A stretch of DNA of 33,409 nt from an uncultured Lachnospiraceae bacterium (GCA_902795715.1 CADBME010000010.1:1-33409), one strand, 5' to 3'. Positions 1 to 9,324 are shown, counted from the stretch's first letter. Numbers and translations: made by a program. Notes: generated by a model not told the origin, from the sequence alone.

Positions 1-197
1 TAGGAGCGAAGGCGCAGTTTGCCTATATCATGAACCAGCCCGGCTACGGCCAGATCATAACACTGTTCATTTGGCAGTTCCATTTCCTTGCCGATCAGAT
101 AAGCAAGATTACTCACGATCATACCGTGAAGCAGATGATCCCCCAGAGAATCCTGCAGCGATGTCTCCAGCTCATGAACCCATTGATTCTCCAGCAT
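1..197 (-). CDS. HD-domain protein, N-terminal fragment (cut by window edge)
   Basis: The first 65 or so codons of a minus-strand gene are present; the rest lies beyond base 1. The reading frame starts with ATG at 195-197. An AGGAGG site inside the last codons of hemZ lies 8 bases upstream, so the start is well supported and the gene is probably translationally coupled to hemZ. The visible peptide is soluble. It has a histidine near residue 24 (LLHG) and then a V-H-D-I-G-K motif around residues 58-63, which is the HD signature of metal-dependent phosphohydrolases. HD and HD-GYP domains hydrolyse nucleotides or cyclic di-GMP, but the fragment is too short to tell which. It comes last in the visible rel-MBL-hemZ gene string. 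Confidence 0.7.
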   Translation of the reverse strand, partial: MLENQWVHELETSLQDSLGDHLLHGMIVSNLAYLIGKEMELPNEQCYDLAVAGLVHDIGKLRLRS

Positions 198-201
198 TCT
201 C

Positions 202-1854
202 TTATCCTCCTGTTCTCATATTTTTATCCAGATAGGGACGTTTTCGGTCGATCATTTCGTCAATTCTGGCAATATAGTGCTCCAGGCTCTTGACGTTCTC
301 TGTGCGTTCGATCCTGTTTTCCCGGGGAAAATAATACTTGGTCGAGGCCCCGGCCCCGCAGGCGATGATGTCCTGCTTTTCTTCCATGATCAGGATATTG
401 TAGAGACATTCCCTGCCCGGTATGCAGTATCCGATATTTTCCAGATTGCCCGGTATATTTTTCTGCCGGTACATATAGTAGGGAGACATGCCCATTTTCC
501 GGGCATAGGAGTCCACCAGGGTCATCATCTGGTTGGTTGACCCCCGGATCAGACCCCGGTATCGGTCCATCTCAATGTTCAGATTGGCTGCCCGCTTGAT
601 GGCCAGGGAGTGGACAGTCAGGCTCTCCGGATTCAGGCGAAAGATTCCGTCCAGAGTGCTCTCCAGCTCCCGGATTCCTTCTCCCGGCAGGCCCGTGATC
701 ATGTCCATATTGATGTTATCAAAACCCTTTTCCCGGGCCATGACAAAGGCTTCTTCTGTCTGTCTTACCGTATGTTTCCTTCCGATAAGATCCAGAGTTT
801 TCTGGTGCATGGTCTGGGGATTGATGGAAATCCGGCTGACAGAAGCATCCTTAAGAATCTGAAGCTTGCCGGGTGTGACACTATCCGGTCTTCCGGCCTC
901 CACCGTAAATTCCCGAACCTGGGATACCGGAAATAATTCATGGATTTTTTCCATGAGCATGGCAAGCGATGCCTGATCTAAGGCTGTTGGAGTCCCTCCT
1001 CCGACATAGATGGAGGTCAGCTTTCTGTCTTTCAGGACCCGGGCCACATAGGCCATCTCCAAAAAGAGGGCTTTAAGATAATCCGGTATCTTATCTCCAA
1101 ACCGTTCTGCGGGAAATGATGTAAAGGAACAATAAAGGCAGGTGGTCGGGCAGAAAGGAATCCCTACATAGAGACTGTATTCGTCGGTATAGTCATGGCC
1201 ATGAAGGATCTCTTTTTCCCTGGCTGCCACAGTCCTGCACAGGCGGGCTTTCTGGGCATCCGCCATATAGGTCCTGCAAAAGCGTTCTTCTAATACTTTC
1301 GGGTCTTCTTCTTCCTCCATCCAGGTCATAAATATCTTGGTGGGCCGGACGCCGGTCAGCGTGCCCCAGGGCAGCTCTTTGCCGGTATAGTCCCGAAAAA
1401 GACGATAGAGAAAGCGGCAGACCTTGTTCCGGTAGAGCCCGTGATCCCGGTATTCGCAGACCAGCTCTCTTTCTACGCTATTTCCGTCCGGAATCAGATC
1501 AGACAGGAGAACCATATCTCCGGGAATCCTCCGGTCCACATAGGCGTCACAGACCCGGCCCAGGATTCGTCCCTCCTCATAGTGAAGCTTAAAAAGGATA
1601 ACCTTCTCCCGGTCCGGCTCATCTTCTCCATCTTCCATCTTACCTTCCGGGAATTCTGCATTCAAAAAAGGCCCGGACGGATCCTTCATGCCGGAAGCAC
1701 TTTCTGATGAAATGTTTTTGCCTGATGCCATTGTCCAGGCATCTGCATCACCCTCAGGGGCAAGCTCCCTGATTTTTTCTCCCTGAAGGAATGCCAGGGC
1801 AATTGCCCTGACATCGTAATCGTATTCATGGTCATTTTGCAGCAAATAGATCAT
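202..1854 (-). CDS. hemZ: Radical SAM coproporphyrinogen dehydrogenase-like protein HemZ
   Basis: A 550-residue radical SAM protein of the oxygen-independent coproporphyrinogen III oxidase family, HemZ branch. The 4Fe-4S/SAM motif is C235-x3-C239-x2-C242 (IPFCPTTCLYCSF), followed by the GGGTPT motif at 285-290. HemZ family members are assigned to oxidative decarboxylation of coproporphyrinogen III in haem synthesis; in clostridia without a full haem pathway the real substrate is uncertain. The N-terminal 230 residues match the HemZ-specific extension. Residues about 31-82 form a polar, low-complexity stretch (Ser, Gly, Asp, Glu) that looks like a lineage-specific insert and makes the protein longer than I expect for the family. 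Its ATG shares one base with the stop of the upstream MBL gene (TAATG), which implies coupling. Family call is firm; precise reaction is inferred. Confidence 0.88.
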   Translation of the reverse strand: MIYLLQNDHEYDYDVRAIALAFLQGEKIRELAPEGDADAWTMASGKNISSESASGMKDPSGPFLNAEFPEGKMEDGEDEPDREKVILFKLHYEEGRILGRVCDAYVDRRIPGDMVLLSDLIPDGNSVERELVCEYRDHGLYRNKVCRFLYRLFRDYTGKELPWGTLTGVRPTKIFMTWMEEEEDPKVLEERFCRTYMADAQKARLCRTVAAREKEILHGHDYTDEYSLYVGIPFCPTTCLYCSFTSFPAERFGDKIPDYLKALFLEMAYVARVLKDRKLTSIYVGGGTPTALDQASLAMLMEKIHELFPVSQVREFTVEAGRPDSVTPGKLQILKDASVSRISINPQTMHQKTLDLIGRKHTVRQTEEAFVMAREKGFDNINMDMITGLPGEGIRELESTLDGIFRLNPESLTVHSLAIKRAANLNIEMDRYRGLIRGSTNQMMTLVDSYARKMGMSPYYMYRQKNIPGNLENIGYCIPGRECLYNILIMEEKQDIIACGAGASTKYYFPRENRIERTENVKSLEHYIARIDEMIDRKRPYLDKNMRTGG

Positions 1855-2531
1855 TACAGGTATCTTTCTAAGCCTTCCGAGGAAGGATTCTCCACAAAGG
1901 GATTGGTTTTTCTTTCATAGCCGATGGTGGTCTCCGGTCCGTGCCCGGGGAATACGTGAACTTCATCGGGAAGCTTCATGAGGATGTCGTTGAGAGAACG
2001 AATCAGAGTGGCACCGTCCCCGGTGGGGAAGTCCGACCGGCCTATGCTGCCTGCAAAAAGGGTATCGCCGGAGAATAACCAGCCTTCTTCCTTAAAATAA
2101 AAGCAGCAGCTTCCTACAGTGTGTCCCGGTGTATAGATACACTGGCACTTGTGGGCACTGGTCACCTCAAAAATCTGCCGGTCATCCATCATCATATTGG
2201 CGTGGGTCGTGTAAGGGGTTCCGAACATGTCGCTCAGATTGTAGTGTGAGACCATGAGGACTTCCTGCTCCGGTTTGGCTGCATAGACCCGGAGTTTCCA
2301 GGAGTCGTAGTGTTCTCTGAGGCCCTCCAGACCTCCGATATGGTCATGGTGGCCGTGAGTCAGAAGGACACAATCCAAAGTATAGCCACCCTTTTCAAGG
2401 TATTTGATCAGTTCATCTGCGCTGCCCGCCGGATCGATGATAATAGCTTCCTTAATCTCATCGTCCGTCAGGATATAGGTATTGGTATCAATCGGTCCAA
2501 GCTGTGCAACCGCAATCTTTAATGTTCCCAT
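1854..2531 (-). CDS. MBL-fold metallohydrolase (glyoxalase II-like)
   Basis: A 225-residue metallo-beta-lactamase fold hydrolase. Counting from the first of two adjacent ATGs (2534), the metal ligands are visible as T-H60-G-H62-H-D64-H65, then H138 (TPGHTVGS), D157 (SGDTLF) and H198 (FPGHGPET). This is the small glyoxalase II-like subgroup, which hydrolyses thioesters or related bonds; the substrate is not known. The second ATG (2529-2531) is preferred because the GGGAGG site is 5 bases from it and only 2 from the first. It lies between rel and hemZ, an arrangement I recall as common in clostridia. It is cytoplasmic, with no signal peptide. Confidence 0.85.
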   Translation of the reverse strand: MGTLKIAVAQLGPIDTNTYILTDDEIKEAIIIDPAGSADELIKYLEKGGYTLDCVLLTHGHHDHIGGLEGLREHYDSWKLRVYAAKPEQEVLMVSHYNLSDMFGTPYTTHANMMMDDRQIFEVTSAHKCQCIYTPGHTVGSCCFYFKEEGWLFSGDTLFAGSIGRSDFPTGDGATLIRSLNDILMKLPDEVHVFPGHGPETTIGYERKTNPFVENPSSEGLERYL

Positions 2532-2594
2532 CATATCCTCCCATACACAATCATATGCATATTTTTTCTATAATCACTTCAACAAAATGAATCT

Positions 2595-4877
2595 CTATCC
2601 GGCCGCTCTCTCCACGGCCACAACACTTTCGATACTCTTTAGTCTGGAAATGATCCGTCCCAGCTGTTCCACGCTACCGGTTTCAAATGACAGGCGGAAA
2701 GTGGCCATATCATGTTTGTTGACCCGGGTCTGCAGGGACTTGATATCGATATCAAGTTCCATAAATACCTTGGAAATGTCGAGCAGGATACCGGTCCGGT
2801 TTTTGGCATAGAGGGAGACTTCCGTCAGGTAGAGTTCATTCTGGTCTGCTGCCGCTCCCTCTTCCCACTCTGCTTCGATCAGCCGGCTGCGTTCTATCTC
2901 CGGCATGTTAATCACATTGATACAGTCCTTGCGATGAATCGATATTCCACGTCCTCTGGTGATAAAGCCCACAATCTTATCTCCCGGCACCGGACTGCAG
3001 CACTTGGAGAAACGGACGGACACATCATGGATGCCCTTTACGGTGATTCCGGACTTGCTGTGGATTTTCTCCGGCCTCTTTGCCTTTTCCTTCTCTTTTT
3101 CTTTGATGGCCTTGAGGGTTTCCTCGTCCGTCAGGGCCTTCTTATGGTCTTTTTCATATTCTTCCAGCAGCTTATTGACAACCTGACCTTCCTTAAGGCC
3201 TCCGTGTCCTACAGCTGCGAGAACGGAATCCCAGGTCTTGAGTCCGTATTTTTTCATACAGACCTTCTGGTATTCCGGCTTCATCACCTCGGCCTGGTCT
3301 ATTCCCTTTGCCTTGAAATACCGGTCCACCAGCTCTTTGCCCCGGGCAATGTTTTCCTCTTTAAACTGGCTCTTAAACCACTGGTTGATCTTAGTCCTGG
3401 CCTGGGAACTCTTAACGATGTTAAGCCAGTCCCGGCTGGGCCCGGTTGAGTTCTGGGATGTGATGATCGACACCCGGTCTCCGGACTGGAGGGTGTAGTT
3501 AATCGGCACCTGACGGCCATTGACTCTGGCTCCCACCATGCGGTTTCCGACGGCTGTGTGGATCATATAGGCAAAGTCAATAGGTGTGGATCCTGCCGGA
3601 AGGGCTTTCACGTCACCCTGGGGTGTAAAGCAGTAAACCTTCTCCGCAAAGAGATCCAGATCGGTTTTCAGGGCTGCCAGAAACTCCCGGTTGTCGGACA
3701 TATCCTGCTGCCATTCCAGAATCTGGCGCAGCCAGGACAGTTTTTCTTCTTCCTTGTTAATATTTCCGCCGCCTTCTTTATATTTCCAGTGGGCGGCAAT
3801 ACCATACTCGGCGATCCGGTGCATCTCATAGGTCCGGATCTGGATTTCAAAGGGCAGACCGTGGGACCCGATCAGGGTGGTGTGGAGAGACTGATACATA
3901 TTCTCCTTGGGCATGGCTATGTAATCTTTAAAGCGTCCGGGAATAGGTGTATACATCTCATGAATCACACCCAGGACGGCATAACAGTCCCGGACTGTTC
4001 CCACCTTAACCCGGATGGCAAAGATATCATAGATCTGGTCCATGGTCTTGTTCTGATTGCGCATTTTTTTGTAAATGCTGAAGAGATGTTTGACCCTGCC
4101 ACTGATCTCCGCATCGATTCCGGCATCCCGGATATGTTCTCCTACGTCTTCTTTTATGGACTGGATAAAAGTCTCACGGTTTTCTTTCTTTTCCTCGAGC
4201 TGTCTGGTCAGATCTTCATATACTTCCGGCTCAAGATATTTGAGAGCCAGATCATCCAGCTCGGTCTTGATCTTGGATATACCCAGCCTGTGGGCGATCG
4301 GCGCGTAGATATCCATGGTTTCCCTGGATTTCTCTTTCTGTTTTTCCGGCTTCATATACTGGAGGGTCCTCATATTGTGGAGCCGGTCGGCCAGCTTGAT
4401 CAGAATAACCCGGATATCTTTGGCCATGGCCAGAAACATTTTTCTGAGGTTCTCCGCCTGGATATCCATCTTGTCCTGGGAATAATCCAGCTGTCCCAGC
4501 TTGGTCACTCCATTGACGATCAGGGCCACTTCATCGTTGAATTCCTCTTTCAGTTCATCCAGGGTGCAGATGGTATCTTCCACCACATCGTGAAGAATTC
4601 CGGAAATAATGGTTTCCTTATCAAGCTCCAGTTCCGCTAAAATGATGGCCACGCAGAGAGGGTGGATGATGTAGGGCTCACCGGATTTGCGAAGCTGGCC
4701 CCTGTGGGCTTCATCCGCCAGATGGTAAGCCTTCTCCACAAGGGACAGATCTGTGGACGGATGGTATTCCCGAATGGTATCGATCAATTTCTGATAGAGC
4801 ACATCCGGATCTGTAAAATCCGCCGGCTTACTGATCTCTCTTTCAGTCCTTTTTATCTTTTGTTGTAATGCATCCAC
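2595..4877 (-). CDS. relA: Bifunctional (p)ppGpp synthetase/hydrolase Rel
   Basis: A 760-residue full-length RelA/SpoT homologue that makes and degrades the alarmone (p)ppGpp in the stringent response. Domains in order: HD hydrolase (about residues 45-200, with H96-D97 and E100-D101 in ILHDVVEDT); synthetase (about 255-375, with the RFKDYIAMPK and YQSLHTT motifs); TGS domain (about 405-470, starting near VYCFTPQGDV); a conserved Cys-Cys/zinc-finger-like region (FSKCCSPVPGD); and a C-terminal ACT domain (about 685-760). Hydrolase and synthetase motifs are both intact, so it should be bifunctional, as usual for the single Rel of Firmicutes. The ATG at 4877 follows a GAGGGTGAG site. A TATACT box at 4902-4907 may be its -10, but no good -35 is visible. 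Confidence 0.95.
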   Translation of the reverse strand: MDALQQKIKRTEREISKPADFTDPDVLYQKLIDTIREYHPSTDLSLVEKAYHLADEAHRGQLRKSGEPYIIHPLCVAIILAELELDKETIISGILHDVVEDTICTLDELKEEFNDEVALIVNGVTKLGQLDYSQDKMDIQAENLRKMFLAMAKDIRVILIKLADRLHNMRTLQYMKPEKQKEKSRETMDIYAPIAHRLGISKIKTELDDLALKYLEPEVYEDLTRQLEEKKENRETFIQSIKEDVGEHIRDAGIDAEISGRVKHLFSIYKKMRNQNKTMDQIYDIFAIRVKVGTVRDCYAVLGVIHEMYTPIPGRFKDYIAMPKENMYQSLHTTLIGSHGLPFEIQIRTYEMHRIAEYGIAAHWKYKEGGGNINKEEEKLSWLRQILEWQQDMSDNREFLAALKTDLDLFAEKVYCFTPQGDVKALPAGSTPIDFAYMIHTAVGNRMVGARVNGRQVPINYTLQSGDRVSIITSQNSTGPSRDWLNIVKSSQARTKINQWFKSQFKEENIARGKELVDRYFKAKGIDQAEVMKPEYQKVCMKKYGLKTWDSVLAAVGHGGLKEGQVVNKLLEEYEKDHKKALTDEETLKAIKEKEKEKAKRPEKIHSKSGITVKGIHDVSVRFSKCCSPVPGDKIVGFITRGRGISIHRKDCINVINMPEIERSRLIEAEWEEGAAADQNELYLTEVSLYAKNRTGILLDISKVFMELDIDIKSLQTRVNKHDMATFRLSFETGSVEQLGRIISRLKSIESVVAVERAAG

Positions 4878-4963
4878 AGATTCTCACCCTCTTTTTTCTT
4901 TAGTATATGCAAGACTCTCTCTTTCTCTCCCCCTAGAGAAGGGATGATCAGATAGAAGCTGAT

Positions 4964-5389
4964 TTACCGGTACTCGCTCTTTTTGGACTCGCAGTAGGCA
5001 CAGCGGTAGATTCTGTTCTCCTCATCAGTCAGAACAAAGACCTGATCAAGGCTGTCGTCTACTGAAGTGATGCAGCGCGGGTTTTTGCAGCGTATGATAT
5101 TGACTATTTTTTTAGGAAGTGCAAGATGGTCCTTGCGGACAATTCTGGAATCCTTGATATAGCACACTGTGATTCCCGGATCAATATATCCCAGAACATC
5201 CAGGTTTACATCGAACTCATCGGCAATCTTTATAATATCTTTTCTTCCCATCTTATTGCTTGTTACATTTTTTATGATAGCCACACTGCAGTCAAGGTCG
5301 TCAAGCCCCAGATAATTATAGATCTGCATGCTTTTCCCTGCTCTGATGTGGTCGAGTACGATTCCGTTTTTAATGCTATCTATTTTCAT
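4964..5389 (-). CDS. pyrI: Aspartate carbamoyltransferase regulatory chain PyrI
   Basis: A 141-residue regulatory subunit of aspartate transcarbamoylase. The N-terminal allosteric domain (about 1-95) normally binds CTP/ATP. The C-terminal zinc domain has four cysteines, C101-x4-C106 and C130-x2-C133, which hold the contact with the catalytic chain. The start is inside the end of pyrB: GGAGG lies 9 bases before the ATG, and the two genes overlap by 14 bases, so translation is coupled and the subunit ratio is probably set this way. It implies an allosterically regulated class B-type ATCase holoenzyme. Confidence 0.95.
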   Translation of the reverse strand: MKIDSIKNGIVLDHIRAGKSMQIYNYLGLDDLDCSVAIIKNVTSNKMGRKDIIKIADEFDVNLDVLGYIDPGITVCYIKDSRIVRKDHLALPKKIVNIIRCKNPRCITSVDDSLDQVFVLTDEENRIYRCAYCESKKSEYR

Positions 5390-6305
5390 TTACATCCACC
5401 TCCAACAGGGAAAGAATCAATGCCATTCGAATATATTTTCCATAAAGGGTCTGGCGGAAATAGCAGGCCCTGGGGTCCTCATCCACCTTGGTGGAAATCT
5501 CATTAACCCTGGGAAGGGGATGCATGATGCAGAGGTCTTCCTTTGCCGTAGTCAGCTTCTTTTCGTCAAGGATAAAGCTGTCTTTCAGGCGTACATAGTC
5601 TGCTTCATTGAAGAAACGTTCCCTCTGAACCCTGGTCATATAGAGGATGTCAAGCTCCGGCATGACCTCCTCCATGGTCCGGACTTCCCGGTAAGGAATC
5701 TCTTTTTTCTCAAAGACATCCCGGATGATGTATTCGGGAAGACGGAGCTCTTCAGGGGAAATCATGATAAAATGTATGTTCTCATAGCGGGACATGGCCT
5801 TGATCAGGGAATGGACCGTCCGGCCAAACTTGAGGTCTCCGCAGAGGCCGATGGTCAGGTCATGAAGGCGACCCTTCTCCTGGTGAATGGTCAGGATATC
5901 GGTCAGGGTCTGGGTGGGATGGTTGTGGCCTCCGTCTCCGGCATTGATCACAGGCACACCGGACTTCATGGATGCTGCCAGGGGAGCACCCTCCTTGGGA
6001 TGGCGCATGGCAATGATATCCGCATAGCCGGATACAACCCGGATGGTATCTCCTACGCTCTCTCCCTTGGAAGCAGAAGAAGAATCTGCAGATGAAAATC
6101 CCAGAACACTTCCGCCGAGCTCCAGCATGGCAGCCTCAAAGCTCAGCCTGGTTCTTGTGCTGGGTTCAAAAAAAAGTGTGGCCAGCTTTTTATACCGGCA
6201 GAGGTCCCTGTATTTTTCTCCATTGAGGATAATATCATCGGCCACCTCAATCAATCGGTCGATTTCTTCTACTGACAAATCCATAGGATCAATAAGATGT
6301 CTCAT
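5376..6305 (-). CDS. pyrB: Aspartate carbamoyltransferase catalytic subunit PyrB
   Basis: A 309-residue catalytic chain of aspartate transcarbamoylase, which joins carbamoyl phosphate and aspartate in the committed step of pyrimidine synthesis. Carbamoyl-phosphate site residues are visible as S49-T-R-T-R53 ([12 protein letters not shown]) and H129-P-T-Q; the S-A-S-K80 loop and the C-terminal PLPRVNEI motif are intact. Length is normal. The gene overlaps pyrI, forming a pyrBI pair with no other pyr genes in the window. The start ATG is preceded by GGAGG about 10 bases upstream. The leader contains inverted repeats that could regulate it (see the separate entry), but no PyrR-type site was recognised. 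Confidence 0.96.
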   Translation of the reverse strand: MRHLIDPMDLSVEEIDRLIEVADDIILNGEKYRDLCRYKKLATLFFEPSTRTRLSFEAAMLELGGSVLGFSSADSSSASKGESVGDTIRVVSGYADIIAMRHPKEGAPLAASMKSGVPVINAGDGGHNHPTQTLTDILTIHQEKGRLHDLTIGLCGDLKFGRTVHSLIKAMSRYENIHFIMISPEELRLPEYIIRDVFEKKEIPYREVRTMEEVMPELDILYMTRVQRERFFNEADYVRLKDSFILDEKKLTTAKEDLCIMHPLPRVNEISTKVDEDPRACYFRQTLYGKYIRMALILSLLEVDVNENR

Positions 6306-6344
6306 AGCCTTTCTTCCTCCTGTTTTTTCATTTCCCCCCTGTGA

Positions 6345-6363
6345 AACAGACCTTTGGCCTGTT
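6345..6363 (-). promoter_or_regulatory. Hairpin in the pyrB leader
   Basis: An inverted repeat AACAG-GCC/GGT-CTGTT with a 3-base loop (8 paired positions, one G-U on the minus-strand RNA) lies about 40 bases before the pyrB start. There is no U-run after it in the pyrB direction, so it is not a simple terminator. It may be part of an attenuation or leader fold controlling pyrBI. A further GC-rich imperfect repeat (CCGGG...CCCGG, near 6405-6435) followed by a T-rich stretch precedes it and may end the DUF2156 transcript. Confidence 0.35.
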
Positions 6364-6439
6364 CTCTTTTTATCGGAATCGTCTCAACGAGATGCAGAAA
6401 AAGATGTACCGGGCACCTGTGGGTCTTCCTGCGACCCGG

Positions 6440-7336
6440 CTACCAGGCCGGTCGGAAAGCTGTCCCTTTCTCAACCATGAATAAAGGATGATAGGATACC
6501 TTGGCCTGGCGCAGACCCTCCTCACCGGAATCGTCTTCCCGGTTTACATAGAGACAATCGCCAGCCTCATGCTCGAGGAACTGCTGGTTTATGATGGCAT
6601 AGGCGCCGGGAACATGAGAAAATGCCTTTTCGATGTGGACGACAAAAGTGTCACTGTTTATCTTTTCTCCTATGGTAAAGGCCACGATCTTTCCTCCGGC
6701 CCTTACGGCACCGCCTTTTTGTCCCAGCATTTCCAGTTTGAGCAGATAATTCCTTGCTACACAGGATTCCGCATGCTTCTCGATATCTTCTTCCACACTG
6801 TTAATCTTCTTCCACTCCCTAAGCATATCCAGGCACTCCTGGAGATTGTCCTTGCTAATGGGCTCGTAGGACCACTCCGGATAGGCCCGCTTAAATTTAT
6901 TGACGTGGTTTTTCTTTCCGTGATATTTTCTCCCACTGAGACGTACCAGTTTCTCCCTCTCATAGATATAATCTTCCACATCCCGGCTGTAAGAAATCCG
7001 GTAAAGGGAAGGCCGGTGACTTTCGAACCATGCTTCATTTTCCCTGCTGACACAATAAAAACGAACCGGTATGCCCCTTTCTTTACAATATGATTCAATC
7101 TCGGCGACAGCACTTTCCGGGTCTCCGGATCCGATCGGAAAATAAAATCCGGGCTGATCTTCCCCTGAGTTGGTCCGGATGATCAGCATTCCCCCGAACT
7201 CAGTCCAGGTCAGATCGTAATGGGCCGCCCAGAGGAAATTGGTAGAAAAACACATGTCGCAGCTTCGGGAATCGGCTTCCTTGAAATATTGATCGAATGT
7301 CTCTTTATCTTCCGCCCTTATCGGGTGAAATTCCAT
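6440..7336 (-). CDS. DUF2156 / phosphatidylglycerol lysyltransferase-like C-terminal domain protein
   Basis: A 298-residue soluble protein of the DUF2156 family, which has a GNAT-like fold related to the catalytic domain of MprF-type aminoacyl-phosphatidylglycerol synthases. The characteristic middle motif is L-x-G-R-K-Y-H-G-K-K-N-H-V-N-x-F (about residues 134-149). The protein lacks the membrane flippase part of MprF, so it is a stand-alone acyltransferase-like protein whose substrate is unknown. The start at 7336 follows GAGG with 8 bases spacing. A promoter overlapping the end of icd and a leader of about 230 bases suggest independent control. Confidence 0.8.
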   Translation of the reverse strand: MEFHPIRAEDKETFDQYFKEADSRSCDMCFSTNFLWAAHYDLTWTEFGGMLIIRTNSGEDQPGFYFPIGSGDPESAVAEIESYCKERGIPVRFYCVSRENEAWFESHRPSLYRISYSRDVEDYIYEREKLVRLSGRKYHGKKNHVNKFKRAYPEWSYEPISKDNLQECLDMLREWKKINSVEEDIEKHAESCVARNYLLKLEMLGQKGGAVRAGGKIVAFTIGEKINSDTFVVHIEKAFSHVPGAYAIINQQFLEHEAGDCLYVNREDDSGEEGLRQAKVSYHPLFMVEKGTAFRPAW

Positions 7337-7432
7337 ATACTATACCTCTTTTCTACTGTATGCTCTCCGCAGCAGGCCTCTTATCCGGACCTTTCATCAA
7401 AGAATCATCCGCCGGCTGCCTTTTTCTTTTAT

Positions 7433-7462
7433 ATTTCCAAGAGGGGTTCCCCTTTCGGAAAT
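7433..7462 (-). repeat. Stable inverted repeat in the 5' leader of the DUF2156 gene
   Basis: The 30-base element has outer arms ATTTCC/GGAAAT and inner arms AGGGG/CCCCT, separated by a 3-position stretch with one mismatch. The RNA hairpin would have about 12 paired positions. It is not followed by a T-run on either strand in a terminator-like way; the minus-strand continuation is A-rich. It sits in the middle of the 251-base gap between icd and the DUF2156 gene, where no convincing gene was found. Confidence 0.45.
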
Positions 7463-7574
7463 GACAGTCTTCATATAAAAGAACCACGAATCCGTATTCA
7501 CTATCCGCAAACTCCGATTCATGGTTCCATAATCTGCAGCAGGCGATACGGTCTCTATTCTGCCTTTATCGTCT

Positions 7575-7604
7575 ACTATAATACAAGTTATAACAATGTT
7601 TCAA
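7575..7604 (-). promoter_or_regulatory. Putative sigma-A promoter for the DUF2156 gene
   Basis: On the minus strand, TTGAAA (7599-7604) and TATAGT (7575-7580) are separated by 18 bases, each with five of six consensus positions. The -35 lies inside the last codons of icd. Transcription would begin near 7568, giving a leader of about 230 bases before the start codon at 7336. Confidence 0.5.
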
Positions 7605-8796
7605 GGTTTTTTCGAACAGCCTTGATAAAATCCCCGCTGCTGACCTTCTGCGGGTCCGGCAAAGTCGTAATCAGGGCCAGATCTCCGGTCATGATCCCGC
7701 TCTCGATGGTGGCGATGGTAGCCTTCTCCAGCTTATCGGAAAAGTCAACCAGTTCCCTGATCTTATCCAGCTTTCCTCTCTTGCGGAGGGCACCTGTCCA
7801 GGCAAATATGGTTGCCACGGAATTGGTGGAAGTCTCCTCCCCTTTCAGATGCTTGTAGTAATGCCTCTGGACAGTACCGTGTGCCGCTTCGTATTCCGTA
7901 GTCCCATCCGGGGCAACCAGAACCGAAGTCATCATGGCCAGGGAACCGAAAGCCGTTGCTACCATATCACTCATCACATCGCCGTCGTAGTTCTTGCAGG
8001 CCCAGATAAAGCCCCCTTCCGAACGGATGACCCTGGCTACCGCGTCGTCAATCAGGGTATAGAAATACTCGATTCCCGCATGATCGTATTTGTCCTTATA
8101 TTCCCGGTCAAATATTTCCTGGAAAATATCTTTGAAGGTGTGGTCATACTGCTTGGAGATGGTGTCTTTGGTAGAAAACCAGAGATCCTGGCCCGTCTCA
8201 AGCGCATAGTTAAAGCAGGAACGGGCAAAGCTTTCGATGGATCCGTTCAGATTGTGCATACCCTGGACGATTCCCGGACCGTCAAATTCATGAATCAGGG
8301 TCCTCTGCTCACTTCCATCTTCCCCGGTAAAGACGATCTCGGCCTTTCCGGGGCCCGGAATCTTCATCTCCGAAGCCTTGTAGACATCGCCGTAGGCATG
8401 ACGGGCGATGGTGATGGGCTTCTTCCAGGTACGAACGGTGGGCTCGATTCCTTTTACGATGATGGGAGCACGGAAAACGGTGCCATCAAGAATCGCACGG
8501 ATAGTCCCGTTTGGACTTTTGTACATTTCCTTCAGTCCGTATTCTTCCACACGAGCCGCATTGGGAGTAATGGTAGCGCATTTTACTGCAACTCCATATT
8601 TGCGGGTTGCCTCTGCGGAATCGATGGTCACCTGATCCCCCGTCTCATCCCGGTGTTTCAAGCCGAGATCATAGTATTCTGTCTTCAAATCGATAAAGGG
8701 AAGCAGCAGCTCATCCTTGATCATCTTCCACAGAATCCTTGTCATCTCATCCCCGTCCATCTCAACGAGGGGTGTTGTCATCTTAATTCGATCCAT
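7588..8796 (-). CDS. icd: NADP-dependent isocitrate dehydrogenase, eukaryotic-type (IDH1/2-like)
   Basis: A 402-residue isocitrate dehydrogenase that converts isocitrate to 2-oxoglutarate with NADP. It belongs to the IDH1/IDH2-like subfamily rather than the E. coli Icd type. The substrate motif is S94-P-N-G-T with R100 and R109 ([13 protein letters not shown]), and R132 lies in ARHAYGD, at the same number as the well-known human IDH1 Arg132. Metal-binding aspartates are in the C-terminal half ([13 protein letters not shown]). Length is typical. In an anaerobe it most likely supplies 2-oxoglutarate for glutamate synthesis. The start follows a purine-rich AGGAAGGGAGAAGGG stretch. It is the last gene of the dap-dtd string before an internal promoter. 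Confidence 0.93.
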   Translation of the reverse strand: MDRIKMTTPLVEMDGDEMTRILWKMIKDELLLPFIDLKTEYYDLGLKHRDETGDQVTIDSAEATRKYGVAVKCATITPNAARVEEYGLKEMYKSPNGTIRAILDGTVFRAPIIVKGIEPTVRTWKKPITIARHAYGDVYKASEMKIPGPGKAEIVFTGEDGSEQRTLIHEFDGPGIVQGMHNLNGSIESFARSCFNYALETGQDLWFSTKDTISKQYDHTFKDIFQEIFDREYKDKYDHAGIEYFYTLIDDAVARVIRSEGGFIWACKNYDGDVMSDMVATAFGSLAMMTSVLVAPDGTTEYEAAHGTVQRHYYKHLKGEETSTNSVATIFAWTGALRKRGKLDKIRELVDFSDKLEKATIATIESGIMTGDLALITTLPDPQKVSSGDFIKAVRKNLETLL

Positions 8797-8877
8797 TCCC
8801 TTCTCCCTTCCTGTCCTTTTTATCCTTCGTCTTCTAAATCAATCGATATTTATGTGGGTCTTCCTCTTCACACAGCT

Positions 8878-9324
8878 TTACAATTCCCTGCTGTCCAAAA
8901 CAATGGTAAAGGGGCCTTCATTCTGAATGGAAACCTTCATTACAGCCCCGAAGATTCCATGGTCTACCTTGCGGACCTCCTTTCGGCAGGCGGCGATAAA
9001 GTCTTCGTACATGGCCTCTGCCTTATCCGGACTTCCCGCATGGAAAAAGCTGGGTCTTCTTCCCTTTTTGCAGTCGGCAAGAAGGGTGAACTGGGAAATG
9101 ACCAGCATCTCCCCATCCACATCAAGGATGGAGAGGTTGGTCTTACCCTCTGCGTCATCAAAAATCCTAAGACCCACAATCTTTCTTACCAGGATATCCA
9201 GGTCCTTTTTTTCATCATCCTGTCCGACACCCAGGAGAACAACCAGCCCCTTGCCGATGCTGCCAACCACCCGGCCGTCCACGGAGACCGATCCCTCGGA
9301 CACTCTCTGTAAAACTGCCTTCAT
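8878..9324 (-). CDS. dtd: D-aminoacyl-tRNA deacylase Dtd
   Basis: A 148-residue DTD-fold enzyme that removes D-amino acids (and Gly mischarged on tRNA-Ala) from tRNA. The two hallmark motifs are intact: S77-Q-F-T-L-L-A-D84 with the following basic loop (CKKGRRPSF), and N135-E-G-P-F-T140 holding the Gly-cisPro that gives chiral selectivity. Its ATG shares one base with the dapB stop (TGATG), so the two are translationally coupled. In many clostridia dtd sits near rel; here it has joined the dapAB genes in the same block. Confidence 0.95.
   Translation of the reverse strand: MKAVLQRVSEGSVSVDGRVVGSIGKGLVVLLGVGQDDEKKDLDILVRKIVGLRIFDDAEGKTNLSILDVDGEMLVISQFTLLADCKKGRRPSFFHAGSPDKAEAMYEDFIAACRKEVRKVDHGIFGAVMKVSIQNEGPFTIVLDSREL

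Noticed and set aside
7385..7520. A 41-codon minus-strand ORF in the gap between icd and the DUF2156 gene
   Set aside because: No ribosome binding site before its ATG and the hairpin lies inside it; nothing else supports translation.
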